Shown: positions 47,055 to 56,579 of the stretch, piece by piece | Layout of the letters: each line of letters begins with the position of its first letter | Numbering within the stretch: the first letter of the stretch is position 1 | Assembly (NCBI RefSeq): GCF_016743815.1 | Contig: NZ_CP061035.1 | Coordinates: 250,501 to 314,500, forward strand | Origin: Sphingomonas aliaeris | GTDB taxonomy: Bacteria > Pseudomonadota > Alphaproteobacteria > Sphingomonadales > Sphingomonadaceae | DNA: 64,000 bases | Direction: 5' to 3' | Translations under genes and position numbers: made by a program | Notes under the pieces: model-generated | What the model was told of the DNA's origin: nothing | Databases searched by the model: none | What the model saw: the letters and a program-made list of their open reading frames with translations, nothing else

Positions 47055-49165
47055 GTGAAGCATCTGATCGCCGCCTGCCTGATCGCTGTTGTCGCCATCC
47101 CGGCGCTGGCGCAGGAGGCGCCGAAGCCCCCGTCGCCGCGAAGAAGCCGTACAAGGTCACCTCCCCCAACGGCACGCGCGACGACGAATATTACTGGCTG
47201 CGCGACGATACCCGCAAGAATCCGGAGATGCTTGCCGCGCTGAATGCGGAAAACGCCTATGCCGATGCGGTCCTCGCGCCGACCAAGGCCTTGCAGGATA
47301 CGCTGTACAAGGAAGTCGTCGGGCGCATCAAACAGGATGACAGTTCCGTTCCTTATAAGGAACGCGGCTATTATTATTACTCGCGGTTCGACACGGGCGC
47401 GGATTACCCGGTAACGGCGCGGCGTAAGGGCAGCGTAAGCGCGCCTGAGGAAGTGCTGCTCGACCAAGCCAAAATGGCGGTGGGCAAGGGCTTCTTCTCT
47501 GTCGGCAGCAGCACGGTCAGCCCCGACAATAGCCTGCTCGCCTGGGCGGAGGACGTGGTCGGGCGCCGGCAGTTCGTGCTGAAGTTCAAGGATATCGCGA
47601 CGGGGAAGCCGCTCGCGGATGAGATCCCGAATGTCCAGCCAGGGGCGGTCTGGGCGGACGACAACAAGACGGTCCTGTATGTCGAGAAGGATCCGGTCAC
47701 CTTGCTCAGCAAGCGCGTCAAGGCGCACGTATTGGGCACCCCCGCCAGCGCCGACCGCCTCGTCTACGAGGAAAAGGACGACAGCTTCTATCTCGGCCTG
47801 TGGCGCACGACGGACGATAAATATATCTGCGTCGGCGTCGAAAGCACGGTCAGCGCGGAACAGAGTTGCGCCCTTGCGACTACCCCCGCGACGCTGACGA
47901 TGATCGCACCGCGTGAACGCGACGTCCGGTACGAGGCCGATCACATCGGCAACCGCTGGATCGTCAAGACGAACTGGAAGGCGCCGAATTATCGGCTCAT
48001 GACCGTCACCGATGCGAAGTCCAACGGTACGCGTACCGCTTGGACCGATCTCGTACCCGTCAAGGACGACGTGTTCATCGAAGGCTTCAAGCCGTTCGAC
48101 GATTTCATCGCGATCGAGGAAAGATCGGGCGGCAACAAGCGGCTGCGCACGCTGACCAATGCCGGCAAGAGCAGCTTCGTTTCGTCCGACGAACCCGCCT
48201 ATGACATGTCGCTGTCGACCAATGCGGAGCCGAATACGCCTTGGTTGCGCTATACCTATGCGTCGCTGACCACCCCGACGACGACCTATGAGGTCAATAC
48301 GGCGACGGGCGAACGCCGCACGCTGAAGGTGCAGCCGGTACCGGGCTATGACGCCACGCAATACGTCACCGAACGGGTCTGGGTTCCGGCGCGCGACGGC
48401 GCACGAATACCGGTCAGCCTCGTCTACAAGAAGGGGTTCCGGAAAGATGGCCGCGCGGCGATGCTGCAATATGGCTATGGCAGCTATGGCTCCTCGATGG
48501 ATCCGGCGATGTCGATCCAGACCGTCAGCCTGCTCGATCGCGGGATGGTCTATGCCCTGGCGCATATCCGCGGCGGTCAGGAACTGGGCCGCAAATGGTA
48601 TGACGACGGCCACATGTTCAAGAAGGTCAACAGCTTCACCGACTTTATCGACGTGACGCGCTGGCTCGTCGCGAACAAATATGCCGCAAAGGACCGCGTC
48701 GCGGCGCTGGGCGGCAGTGCGGGTGGCTTGCTGATGGGTGCGATCGCAAACATGGCGCCGAAGGATTACAAGGTCCTGATCGCGCAGGTGCCGTTCGTCG
48801 ATGTCGTGACTACAATGCTGGATGCCAGCATCCCGCTGACCACCAACGAATATGACGAATGGGGCAACCCGGCGAACAAAGCGTCGTACGATTATATGCT
48901 GAGCTATTCGCCCTATGACAACGTCAGGGCGCAGACTTATCCGGCGATGTTCGTCGGCACGGGATTGTGGGATTCGCAGGTTCAGTATTACGAGCCCGCC
49001 AAGTGGGTCGCCCGGCTCCGCGCGACCAAGACGGATGCCAACCCCCTGGTCTTCCGCACCAATATGGAAGCGGGGCACGGCGGTAAATCCGGCCGCTTCC
49101 AGCGGTACAAGGACGGTGCCGAATATAGCGCGTTTATGCTGACACAGTTGGGCGTCGAGAAGTAA
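47055..49165 (+). CDS. S9A prolyl oligopeptidase family protein (1-nt deletion)
   Basis: About 704 aa after repair. GTG start with signal peptide MKHLIAACLIAVVAIPALAQ (cleaved after ALA). A base is missing near 47126; restoring it gives KKPYKVTSPNGTRDDEYYWLRDD, the classic prolyl oligopeptidase/oligopeptidase B entry. Then a beta-propeller and a hydrolase domain with GGSAGGLLMGA (nucleophile Ser), DSQVQYYEP (acid) and EAGHGGKSGR (His). The NSFTDFIDVTRWLV segment is typical of oligopeptidase B (PtrB). Probably periplasmic. Confidence 0.92.
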
Positions 49166-49186
49166 CCGGGCCGGGCGACGCGGCGC

Positions 49187-49921
49187 CTAACCTTTGAAGC
49201 CGTCCTTGCCCCGGCGGCGTTCGGCAAGCTGGTCGACGGACGATGCACGCAGGAACGGGTTGGTCGCCAGTTCCTTCGCGATCGTCGTCGGCACGGTCGG
49301 CTCGCCTGCCGCACGTTGACGCGTCACTTCTTCTAGCCGTTCGGCGATCGCAGGATTGTCGGGCTCCGCGGTGACGGCATAGCGCGCGTTCGAGGCGGTA
49401 TATTCGTGAGCGCAGTACACCACCGTCTCGGCGGGCAGCGCCGCAAGCCGCTGCATGTTCCCGAACATCTGCGCCGCATCGCCCTCGAACAGCCGGCCGC
49501 ATCCCATTGCGAACAAAGTGTCGCCGGTGAAGATCACGGCGTCGTCGGGCAGATGGAAGACGATATGCCCAGCGGTGTGGCCGGGCGTCTCGATAACCGT
49601 CGCGACGTGCGCGCCGAGCCGCACCGTGTCACCCTCCGCCACACGGACATCGAGCGTCGGAATGCGCTCCGCCTCCGCCGCGGGCCCGGTCACGACCGCA
49701 TTGTGCGCCGCCTTGATCTCCGCATTGCCGCCGGTGTGATCGGGGTGCCAGTGCGTGTTCCAGATCTGGCCGATCGTCCATCCGCGCCGGTCCGCCTCGG
49801 CCAATACGGGAGCCGCTTCCGACGGATCGACCACCATCGTCTCGCCTGATGCGGGTTCGTGGACCAGCCAGATGTAATTGTCGCTCAGCGCCGGGATGCG
49901 GACGATGTCGAAGTTGGTCAT
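49187..49921 (-). CDS. gloB: Hydroxyacylglutathione hydrolase (glyoxalase II)
   Basis: 244 aa. Metallo-beta-lactamase fold with THWHPDHTGG (THxHxDH metal motif), GHTAGHIVF and TGDTLFAMGCGRLFEG, plus the C-terminal glyoxalase II domain. Hydrolyses S-lactoylglutathione to D-lactate. Its start overlaps the stop of the nitronate monooxygenase gene (ATGA); gloA is the first gene of this run, so both glyoxalases are coexpressed. Confidence 0.95.
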   Translation of the reverse strand: MTNFDIVRIPALSDNYIWLVHEPASGETMVVDPSEAAPVLAEADRRGWTIGQIWNTHWHPDHTGGNAEIKAAHNAVVTGPAAEAERIPTLDVRVAEGDTVRLGAHVATVIETPGHTAGHIVFHLPDDAVIFTGDTLFAMGCGRLFEGDAAQMFGNMQRLAALPAETVVYCAHEYTASNARYAVTAEPDNPAIAERLEEVTRQRAAGEPTVPTTIAKELATNPFLRASSVDQLAERRRGKDGFKG

Positions 49922-50967
49922 GCGGATGCTCCTTCCAACGCCGCCTCACCAAGGCGACGGGTTATCGTTTCGGCCGGTTCGGCACGGGCCAGCGCAACGC
50001 CTTGTCCGGCCCAAAGCGGCGAATAATCGCCGCGCCCTTCGGCTTCCGCCTTCGCCCGCAGCGGGGCCAGCGCAGCGCTGGCATATGGGAAGGGTGGCGC
50101 GGCGTCGTTCACCGCGCCCAGCGTTTCGATCAGCCGGTTGCGCAAGCCGCGCGCCAGACGGCCAGAGAAGAGGTTCGTGAAGACGCTGTCATCCGCGGTC
50201 GCCTCGGTCAGGCGGGTGCGGTGCGCTTGGCTGGTCATGGTTTCGGGCGATAGGAGATAGGCAGTGCCGGCCTGAACGGCGGAGGCGCCAAGCGCCATCG
50301 CCGCCCGGACGCCCCGCTCATCCCCGATCCCGCCCGCCGCGATGACCGGCACGTCTACCGCATCGACTATCGCGGGCAGCAGCGATGAAAGGCCGACCGG
50401 GTGATGGCCGAACAGGAAGTGTCCGGCATGCCCGCCCGCCTCGAACCCCTGCGCAATCATGGCATCGCAACCCCGCGCCGCCAATGCCTGCGCTTCGTCC
50501 ACATTGGTCGCATTGCCGAATACCCGCGCGCCGGCGGCCCTGATCCGCTTAAGAAACCAGTCCTCTGGCAGGCCGAAGTGGAAGCTAACGATCTCGGGCC
50601 CGACCCGTTCGACGACCTGCATCATCGCTTCATCGAACGGACGGCGCAGCGGTGGAGCATCGATCCGAAAATCCAGCCCTTCCGCCGCATAGAATGGCGC
50701 CAGCGTCTTCAGCCACGCCGTCTCGTCCGGCGCAGGAGGCAAATCGTGACAGAAAAAGTTGAGATTTATCGGGCCGGGCCCGCTTGCCCGGATCGCATCG
50801 ACCTCCGCCATCACCTGCTCGCCGGTGAGCGTCGCACAGGCGAGCGAACCGATGCCGCCGGCGCGCATAGCGGCGATCGCCAGGCGACTACCGGCGAACC
50901 CCGCCATCGGCGCCTGTACGACCGGCAGCCGCGCCCCGGTCATGTCCAGGAACGCAGCCACCGACAT
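49918..50967 (-). CDS. Nitronate monooxygenase-family flavoprotein
   Basis: 349-aa TIM-barrel FMN enzyme. LPVVQAPMAGFAGSRLAIAAMRAGGIGSL start, catalytic-region AQGFEAGGHAGHF near residue 190, and PVIAAGGIGDERGVRAAMALGASAVQAGTAYL for flavin phosphate. Family members oxidise nitronates or act as NAD(P)H:quinone reductases. Located between gloA (two bases upstream) and gloB (ATGA overlap). Start ATG 50967 chosen over a longer frame that would overlap gloA. Confidence 0.9.
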   Translation of the reverse strand: MSVAAFLDMTGARLPVVQAPMAGFAGSRLAIAAMRAGGIGSLACATLTGEQVMAEVDAIRASGPGPINLNFFCHDLPPAPDETAWLKTLAPFYAAEGLDFRIDAPPLRRPFDEAMMQVVERVGPEIVSFHFGLPEDWFLKRIRAAGARVFGNATNVDEAQALAARGCDAMIAQGFEAGGHAGHFLFGHHPVGLSSLLPAIVDAVDVPVIAAGGIGDERGVRAAMALGASAVQAGTAYLLSPETMTSQAHRTRLTEATADDSVFTNLFSGRLARGLRNRLIETLGAVNDAAPPFPYASAALAPLRAKAEAEGRGDYSPLWAGQGVALARAEPAETITRRLGEAALEGASA

Positions 50968-50969
50968 GC

Positions 50970-51419
50970 TTACCACTCGCCGATATTGGGCATCGACTTC
51001 CACGGTTCGGCCGGTTCCAGCACGCCGTCCTGCAGGATCTCGATCGAAATATTATCGGGGGTGCGAACGAACGCCATGTGACCGTCGCGCGGCGGCCGGT
51101 TGATCGTGACGCCGCCATCCATCAGCCGCTGGCACGTTTCGTAGATATTCTCGACACGGTAGGCGAGGTGCCCGAAATTGCGGCCCCCGGTATAGGCTTC
51201 CGCCTCACCGTCTTCCTTCGGCCAATTGTAGGTCAATTCGACCTCAGCCTGGGCACGCTCGCCGGGGGCGTTCATATCCTCGGGGGTGGCAAGGAAGATC
51301 AGGGTGAAGCGGCCCTGCTCGCTTTCCATCCGGCGAACCTCCTTCAAACCGAGCAGTTCGAAGAACCGGATCGTCGCGTCCGGATCGGTGACGCGGATCA
51401 TGGTGTGCAGATATTTCAT
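50970..51419 (-). CDS. gloA: Lactoylglutathione lyase-family protein (glyoxalase I)
   Basis: 149 aa of the VOC superfamily: [20 protein letters not shown] with the first metal His, [25 protein letters not shown] with the second His, and late SIEILQ with the metal Glu. Isomerises the methylglyoxal-glutathione adduct. First gene of the gloA-nmo-gloB run on the minus strand. Confidence 0.9.
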   Translation of the reverse strand: MKYLHTMIRVTDPDATIRFFELLGLKEVRRMESEQGRFTLIFLATPEDMNAPGERAQAEVELTYNWPKEDGEAEAYTGGRNFGHLAYRVENIYETCQRLMDGGVTINRPPRDGHMAFVRTPDNISIEILQDGVLEPAEPWKSMPNIGEW

Positions 51420-51492
51420 CGATACGGCTCCGTTTGCAGCGTTGCGCACCAGATAGGGCCTGCGATCTCGCGCCGCCACTATGCCGTTGATG

Positions 51493-52257
51493 TCAGGGCG
51501 TTGCCTTGGGAAGGAATTGCGCCAACGCCGCCTGTGCGCTCTTGCCTGCCGGGGCATCCGGCGCGATCGCGACCGCGCGTTTCCATGCCTCCTTCGCGCC
51601 GGCCTCGTCACCACCCAGCGCCGCGATATTACCTGCCTCCAGCTGCACCGATGCGTCATCGCCGGACCGGCGGAGCGCCTCCGCAATGTCCTTCTTCGCC
51701 CGCGGCAGATCGTCCATCCGACGCGCAAGCGTTGCCGACAACAACCAGGCGAGCGGGTCCGCCGACGCAGTGGTCAGCGCCTGATCGATATCGCCACGCG
51801 CGCTCTCCAGCTCGCCATTGGCAACCTGCGCGCGGGCATGATCCAGATAGACTTCGCCGAGTTCGAGCCCGGTCAACGTGCCCCCGGCAAGAGCCGCATC
51901 CAGCGCGGCGCGTGCCTTGTCGCTCGATTTCGCCGCCAGCCACGCATTCCCGGCCTGCGCCCAATAGGCGGCGGAACGACCATCCTTGGCGAGTTCGGCC
52001 GCGCGGGCCGCCGCTTCGAACTCCATCGCCGCAGCGTCCAGTTTTCCCGCATTGGCATAAGCGACGCCGAGGCATTGCCGCGCGAGAACCCCGCCACCCG
52101 ACAGCCGCCAGCGCGATCCTTCCTCTATCCCCGCGGCTGGCTTGGTCGTCGCGAGATCCATGCAATGCGTATAACGATCAGTCTGGGCCGGCGGTCCGGC
52201 GGACGCCTGGGGGGACTGAATGGCCGCGGTCGTCGCGAGCAGAAGGGTCAGGATCAT
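51493..52257 (-). CDS. Exported tetratricopeptide-repeat protein
   Basis: 254 aa. N-terminal signal ([20 protein letters not shown]). Several TPR units: [81 protein letters not shown] scaffold in the periplasm; partner unknown. Its start overlaps the stop of the upstream hydrolase gene (ATGA). Confidence 0.8.
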   Translation of the reverse strand: MILTLLLATTAAIQSPQASAGPPAQTDRYTHCMDLATTKPAAGIEEGSRWRLSGGGVLARQCLGVAYANAGKLDAAAMEFEAAARAAELAKDGRSAAYWAQAGNAWLAAKSSDKARAALDAALAGGTLTGLELGEVYLDHARAQVANGELESARGDIDQALTTASADPLAWLLSATLARRMDDLPRAKKDIAEALRRSGDDASVQLEAGNIAALGGDEAGAKEAWKRAVAIAPDAPAGKSAQAALAQFLPKATP

Positions 52258-53003
52258 AAGCGGGCTATCACATCCTCCGCCGCACCCACGATCACCGCGA
52301 TGTCGGCATCGCGCGACAGGCGGTGGTCGCCGTCCTTTATCAACACCGTCTGCACATCGGCTGAACGCAGCAGTTCCGCGAGCCGAACCGTTCGCATGTA
52401 GGGGACGTCGCGATCGAGTTGTCCCTGCACCAGCCGGACGGGTACATCGATTCCGATCTGCGCGAACATCAGCCGGTTGGCTTCTCCGGACGTCCAGAAG
52501 GCGTTGGTATACAGCGTCGGCTCCGGCCCATAAGGCGACGGGCGCGTCACGCGACCTTGTCCGAGGATCGCAATCTTTTCCTCCGTCGTGAAACCCCAGT
52601 CGGTGAAATCCGGAGCGGGTGCCACGCCGACCAGCCCCGCAACCAAATCCGGACGGTCGCGCGCAACCAACAGCATGATCCACCCGCCGAGCGACGAGCC
52701 GACGAGAATTGCGGGCCCCTTCGCCAGTCGTTCGAGCATCGCGATCGTATCGTCGCGCCAGTCGGCCAGCGTCTGATCCTCGAACTGCCCCCCACTTTGT
52801 CCGCAACCGCCATAGTCGAACCGGAGAAACGCGCGGCCCTGCGCCTTCGCCCATGCCTCCAGCGCGAGCGCCTTAGTGCCGGTCATGTCGCTGGCATAGC
52901 CCGGCAGGAAGACGATGGTCGGTCCGGTGCCTTCGGTATGATGGTAGGCAAGGGTGGGGCGGGGCGCGGGGCCGCTGCGATCGGGTTCGGTCATCTTGGG
53001 CAT
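52254..53003 (-). CDS. Alpha/beta hydrolase (ABHD10-like)
   Basis: 249 aa. TIVFLPGYASDMTGTKA (oxyanion region), FDYGGCGQSGG, nucleophile elbow GSSLGGW (Ser near residue 104), acid in QGQLDRDVPY and His in DGDHRLSR. Resembles mitochondrial ABHD10 thioesterase-type hydrolases common in Alphaproteobacteria. Cotranscribed with the TPR gene. Confidence 0.85.
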   Translation of the reverse strand: MPKMTEPDRSGPAPRPTLAYHHTEGTGPTIVFLPGYASDMTGTKALALEAWAKAQGRAFLRFDYGGCGQSGGQFEDQTLADWRDDTIAMLERLAKGPAILVGSSLGGWIMLLVARDRPDLVAGLVGVAPAPDFTDWGFTTEEKIAILGQGRVTRPSPYGPEPTLYTNAFWTSGEANRLMFAQIGIDVPVRLVQGQLDRDVPYMRTVRLAELLRSADVQTVLIKDGDHRLSRDADIAVIVGAAEDVIARL

Positions 53004-53052
53004 TTAGGGCAGGGGGACGAATTTTGCATCCCTGCGCATTTCGCCCATCCGG

Positions 53053-54120
53053 TCAGAAGCGGAAGCGTGGTTTCTCGACGTCGCGATCGTTGGCACAGAT
53101 CGATCGCAGCGCCTGCCACTGCATCGCATCCAGGGCCGGGGTATAGGGCCCTCGCGCGCTGGCGGCGAATGCGGTTGCGCGATCGCTGGAGACCGGATGG
53201 CTGGCGAGGTAGTTCGTCATCTGCGCAAGGCGTGACCCGCTTTCCTTCGCCTTCCCCGATAGGCGGCGGAAGAAGTCCGCGGTCGGGATCGGGGTGATCC
53301 GTGCGGTCTTCAGCGCGGCGATCGAAAACTGGTCGGCGCGGGTCTCGGCGCCGCGGGAGTAAGACGAGGCGAGCAGCGTATTGGTATACCCCCCGATATT
53401 ACCGTCCAGTCCGCCCAATAGAACGCTGAGGCCGATTTGACGAAGTAGCGACTCCATGACGTCGCGATGTCTCGCATGGCCGATTTCATGGCCGATAACT
53501 CCGGCAAGCTCGTCAGGTGATTTCGCCGCGCGCACCAGTCCGTCGAACACGACGATCCGCCCGCCCGGCAGGGTCACGGCATTGACCAGCGGCAGGTTCA
53601 CAACGCGCACGTCGATCGCAGCGTCGTTCGGGTCGATCCGCTCGACCAAGGCGGCGAGCGCCTCGGGTCCGGTCCCCGCGTCGCAGGTCCGCCCGCCAAG
53701 ATCTCCCACCATCAGATCGCCGAGCTTGCGTTCGACGGAGGGCGGAACTGCACGCGCGACGAGCGCCGGTGTCTGGAGAAAGCCGTAGACCACGATACTG
53801 GCAACGACCGCCGAGACGCCGATCGCGGGCCACAGGCCGAAACGGTCGACGATCCGCCCGTAACGCTGCGGCGCCGGAAGCAGGGAAGCGATCTCTCCCG
53901 GGACCCCGTTTTCGAAGCCGATCCGCCAGCCGGGCCGGCCTTTCAATCCGAACATCACGTCGGTGCCGGTCGCGTCACGTGGCTGCAACTCGTCCAACGG
54001 GCGGTCGTCCAGCATTTCGCCGGCAGCGGTCGCGAGAATGAAGCGGTCGCCCGCGATGCTGAAATGGGCATCGCGCCGGACCGCATCGACCCCGTTATAA
54101 TGCCAGACACGGTTCGTCAT
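53053..54120 (-). CDS. M48-family metallopeptidase with DUF7092-like N-terminal part
   Basis: About 355 aa. Residues 1-90 form a soluble beta domain, then one membrane helix (AIGVSAVVASIVVYGFL) and an M48 domain with VIGHEIGHARHRD (HExxH) and the downstream Glu in RGAETRADQFS. Active-site residues are intact. Directly follows the DUF898 gene (ATG four bases after its stop), a pairing seen in many Proteobacteria. Probably a membrane-bound quality-control protease facing the periplasm. Confidence 0.88.
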   Translation of the reverse strand: MTNRVWHYNGVDAVRRDAHFSIAGDRFILATAAGEMLDDRPLDELQPRDATGTDVMFGLKGRPGWRIGFENGVPGEIASLLPAPQRYGRIVDRFGLWPAIGVSAVVASIVVYGFLQTPALVARAVPPSVERKLGDLMVGDLGGRTCDAGTGPEALAALVERIDPNDAAIDVRVVNLPLVNAVTLPGGRIVVFDGLVRAAKSPDELAGVIGHEIGHARHRDVMESLLRQIGLSVLLGGLDGNIGGYTNTLLASSYSRGAETRADQFSIAALKTARITPIPTADFFRRLSGKAKESGSRLAQMTNYLASHPVSSDRATAFAASARGPYTPALDAMQWQALRSICANDRDVEKPRFRF

Positions 54121-54124
54121 CGGA

Positions 54125-55207
54125 TCAGAACGCACCGACGTCGAACGCGTCCAGCAGCCCTTCGCCCTGACGAGCTTCGCGCGTTTTCGATTGGGTAAGC
54201 TGATCGAGACGCACGTCCCCGAATGCTTGCAGATGGCGGATGAAGAATGCCCAGTTCCGATACGCGACGAAGATGTACCCGATCCCGAAGGTCAGAAAGA
54301 TGAGCGCGATCGACCCGAGCATCAACTTGATCCAGTCCATCGTGGTGGCGGTGAAACCGAACTCCAGTTCACCGAGCGTCAGATTGCCGATCACTTCCTT
54401 AAAATAGGCCGAATAGAAGATCAGCGCGATGACGCCGAGAACGCCGTAGAACATGAAGACGAAGACGAACCCGATCAGGAAGATCGTTGCCTGACCCGGC
54501 ATAGCGCTCATGGTTGCGCCAAGCCCGACCAGCGTGCCGGCCCCGATGAAGACGGCGACGAACACGAAGATCGGTACCAGATAGAAGAGCAGGAAACGGA
54601 GCATCAAGGGGCCGGATTTCGCCGCCGAGTTGAAGCGCATCGGACCAAAGCTCATCTTGTTCCAGCGTTCGTTCCACAGGCTCGTCATCGACCAGGGAAT
54701 CAGCAGACCCAAGGCCAGGCTGCCGACGATGGTGCGCCAGAGATATTGCCCGCCATAGCCCAGTCCCTGATCGTCGCTGCCGCCCCGGATTCCGTGCCAG
54801 AACGTCCGGCTCAGGCGATACCGGAGCGCACGGAAGATCGCGATGCCCAGCATGTACAGAATCAGCAGGTACAGGCCGAACATCATGAGGCCTGCCATGC
54901 CGGGGTGACCGCGTAACACCACGCCCTGGATGATCAGGTTTATGAGGCCGAAGGGCAGGAAAACCAGCACGATGGCAAGTATGTATCCGATAAAGAGTTC
55001 CAGCCCGGTGCCGGTCCATTCCAGTCGATCGTCGATGAAGCGGGTGCTGCCCCAAAGATAACGCCGAACCCGCGTCCGTGCCCAGAAGGAATACAGGCCA
55101 AGCGTGACGATCGTCAGTGCGAGGTTGGTGAAGGCGATCGGCGCGAATTCACGCCACGTGCCATGGAAGGCGAACGCACCTCCGCCGGTATCCGGATCAT
55201 TGCTCAT
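54125..55207 (-). CDS. DUF898 (YjgN-family) membrane protein
   Basis: 360 aa. Start ATG 55207 gives MSNDPDTGGGAFAFHGTWRE. The family hallmarks are FHGTWREFAPIAFTNLALTIVTLGLYSFWARTRVRRYLWG-like text (seen in parts), six or more membrane helices and an FRALRYRLSRTFWHGIRGG segment. Function unknown. Operon with the M48 peptidase gene. Confidence 0.85.
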   Translation of the reverse strand: MSNDPDTGGGAFAFHGTWREFAPIAFTNLALTIVTLGLYSFWARTRVRRYLWGSTRFIDDRLEWTGTGLELFIGYILAIVLVFLPFGLINLIIQGVVLRGHPGMAGLMMFGLYLLILYMLGIAIFRALRYRLSRTFWHGIRGGSDDQGLGYGGQYLWRTIVGSLALGLLIPWSMTSLWNERWNKMSFGPMRFNSAAKSGPLMLRFLLFYLVPIFVFVAVFIGAGTLVGLGATMSAMPGQATIFLIGFVFVFMFYGVLGVIALIFYSAYFKEVIGNLTLGELEFGFTATTMDWIKLMLGSIALIFLTFGIGYIFVAYRNWAFFIRHLQAFGDVRLDQLTQSKTREARQGEGLLDAFDVGAF

Positions 55208-55325
55208 CGATATGTCCCCCAGCCCGGTGGCAAGAGATCGAAAGCGGCGGGGCCAGTCAATGCGCGTTTTGCAAGACGATGAGAAATCGAGCGGCCGGAT
55301 GGCGTTCGGGGATCGGAACTTATCC

Positions 55326-55529
55326 TCAAACCGCCTTGGTCGGGCTGGTGAAAATGTCCTCGATGGCAAGGTCGAACAATTCGGCGATCCGGAACGCCAG
55401 GGGCAGGGACGGATCGTATCGTCCGGTCTCGATCGCGTTCACGCTTTGACGGGAGACTTGCAGCCGGTCGGCGAGATCCCCCTGGCTCCAGTCGCGTTCG
55501 GCGCGCAGCACTTTGAGACGGTTCTTCAT
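55326..55529 (-). CDS. XRE-type helix-turn-helix regulator (67 aa)
   Basis: A lone helix-turn-helix domain: MKNRLKVLRAERDWSQGDLA, DRLQVSRQSVNAIETGRYDP, ending FDLAIEDIFTSP. Small regulators of this Cro/YgzD type usually form pairs with a membrane protein gene; here the preceding gene overlaps by four bases (ATGA). It probably binds the palindrome overlapping the promoter of the pair. Confidence 0.92.
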   Translation of the reverse strand: MKNRLKVLRAERDWSQGDLADRLQVSRQSVNAIETGRYDPSLPLAFRIAELFDLAIEDIFTSPTKAV

Positions 55530-55939
55530 GTCCGGCTCGCTCTACGATCGAACGCGTTGATGCAGGATCCGAGACCCAGCCCGGCGAACCACAGGACCGC
55601 GATGTAATATGCGTCGATATGCCCGACGAGTTCGAAGTTCTCGAGAAAGCCCCAGATCGTCGCGATGCTGAGCGCGAACCCGCTGGCGATAAGGACCTGG
55701 CGACCGGTCATCATGCGCACATATTCATCCTGTTCCTCGATCAGATACCGGCCCATTGCAAAGAAAATCCCCATGATCGGAAGCGCCGGCAGGATCGCCG
55801 CGAAATAGGTCATCGGGCTTGCAAGGAGGTGATTTTTGAAAGCGTAGATCGAACCCATGAGGAACACGGCGTACGCGGCGCTGAGGATGACCACGCTGAC
55901 ATTGTACCGGCGTAGGGCGGGCGAGATGTTTCGTTTCAT
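55526..55939 (-). CDS. Membrane protein paired with the XRE regulator
   Basis: 137 aa, four predicted helices (VVILSAAYAVFLMGSIYAF, YFAAILPALPIMGIFFAMG, VLIASGFALSIATIWGFLE, YYIAVLWFAGLGLGSC). The loop EEQDEYVRMMTGRQVL is conserved in similar two-gene modules of sphingomonads. Function unknown; possibly a sensor or target of the small regulator. Confidence 0.8.
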   Translation of the reverse strand: MKRNISPALRRYNVSVVILSAAYAVFLMGSIYAFKNHLLASPMTYFAAILPALPIMGIFFAMGRYLIEEQDEYVRMMTGRQVLIASGFALSIATIWGFLENFELVGHIDAYYIAVLWFAGLGLGSCINAFDRRASRT

Positions 55940-55960
55940 GGTAATAGGTCCTTTCTATCT

Positions 55961-56000
55961 TGTAACGTACCCTTTACATCTAGCTTGCGTTGCCTGTCAA
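55961..56000 (-). promoter_or_regulatory. Promoter and operator-like palindrome of the membrane protein/XRE pair
   Basis: On the minus strand: -35 TTGACA (56000-55995), 16 bases, -10 TGTAAA (55978-55973). An inverted repeat TGTAA-N8-TTACA (55961-55978) covers the -10 box, a good place for autoregulation by the XRE protein. The start codon lies about 20 bases downstream. Confidence 0.55.
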
Positions 56001-56097
56001 TGACCCTTTCCAAAAAGTATGGGTAGAACGACATCGGGTTGGAGTCTGGCGTCCGCGGCGCTCGCCAAGGCGAAGAGCAGGCAGTAACACCGAGACC

Positions 56098-56553
56098 ATG
56101 AGACTCCCGCTGTTTGCGCTACTCCTGTTTCTGGTCGCCTGCGCGCCGCGAGCGAGCGTCGGCAATGAGGACGACGATATGTTGAACGTCACGAGCGAAC
56201 CGATGAAGCCCGGCACGCGTCCGGTCCAGATCGGCGAGGGGGGACCGGCCTTTGCGGCATGCGCGACGGTTGGGCGCGTGGTGAACATCTCCGCCACGGG
56301 CGAGACATATCTACCGGTGCGGGCGGCGCCGTTCCTGGAGGCGGACGAGGTGTCGCGATTGCCGAACGACACGCGATTGCTGGTCTGTACGCGATCAATC
56401 GATCAGCGCTGGCAGGGCGTCGTCGTGCCGCCGGCGGATCGGCCGGGCACGGATTGCGGTGTCAGTGCACCGGTTGCATCGCGGCAACCCTATTCGGGAC
56501 CATGCGTCAGCGGTTGGGTGGCCAGTGCTTTCGTCCGGGCGGTCGCGAACTGA
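56098..56553 (+). CDS. Hypothetical lipoprotein
   Basis: 151 aa. Lipobox LFLVAC (Cys near residue 15), then a segment that resembles a short SH3-like beta domain (RVVNISATGETYLPVRAAPF, DEVSRLPNDTRLLVCTRS, WQGVVVP). Four Cys in the mature part may form disulfides. Probably cell-envelope located; no family assigned with certainty. Divergent from the XRE module. Confidence 0.65.
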   Translation: MRLPLFALLLFLVACAPRASVGNEDDDMLNVTSEPMKPGTRPVQIGEGGPAFAACATVGRVVNISATGETYLPVRAAPFLEADEVSRLPNDTRLLVCTRSIDQRWQGVVVPPADRPGTDCGVSAPVASRQPYSGPCVSGWVASAFVRAVAN

Positions 56554-56579
56554 CGGCGACCGCCGGTGCTTCCGACACC

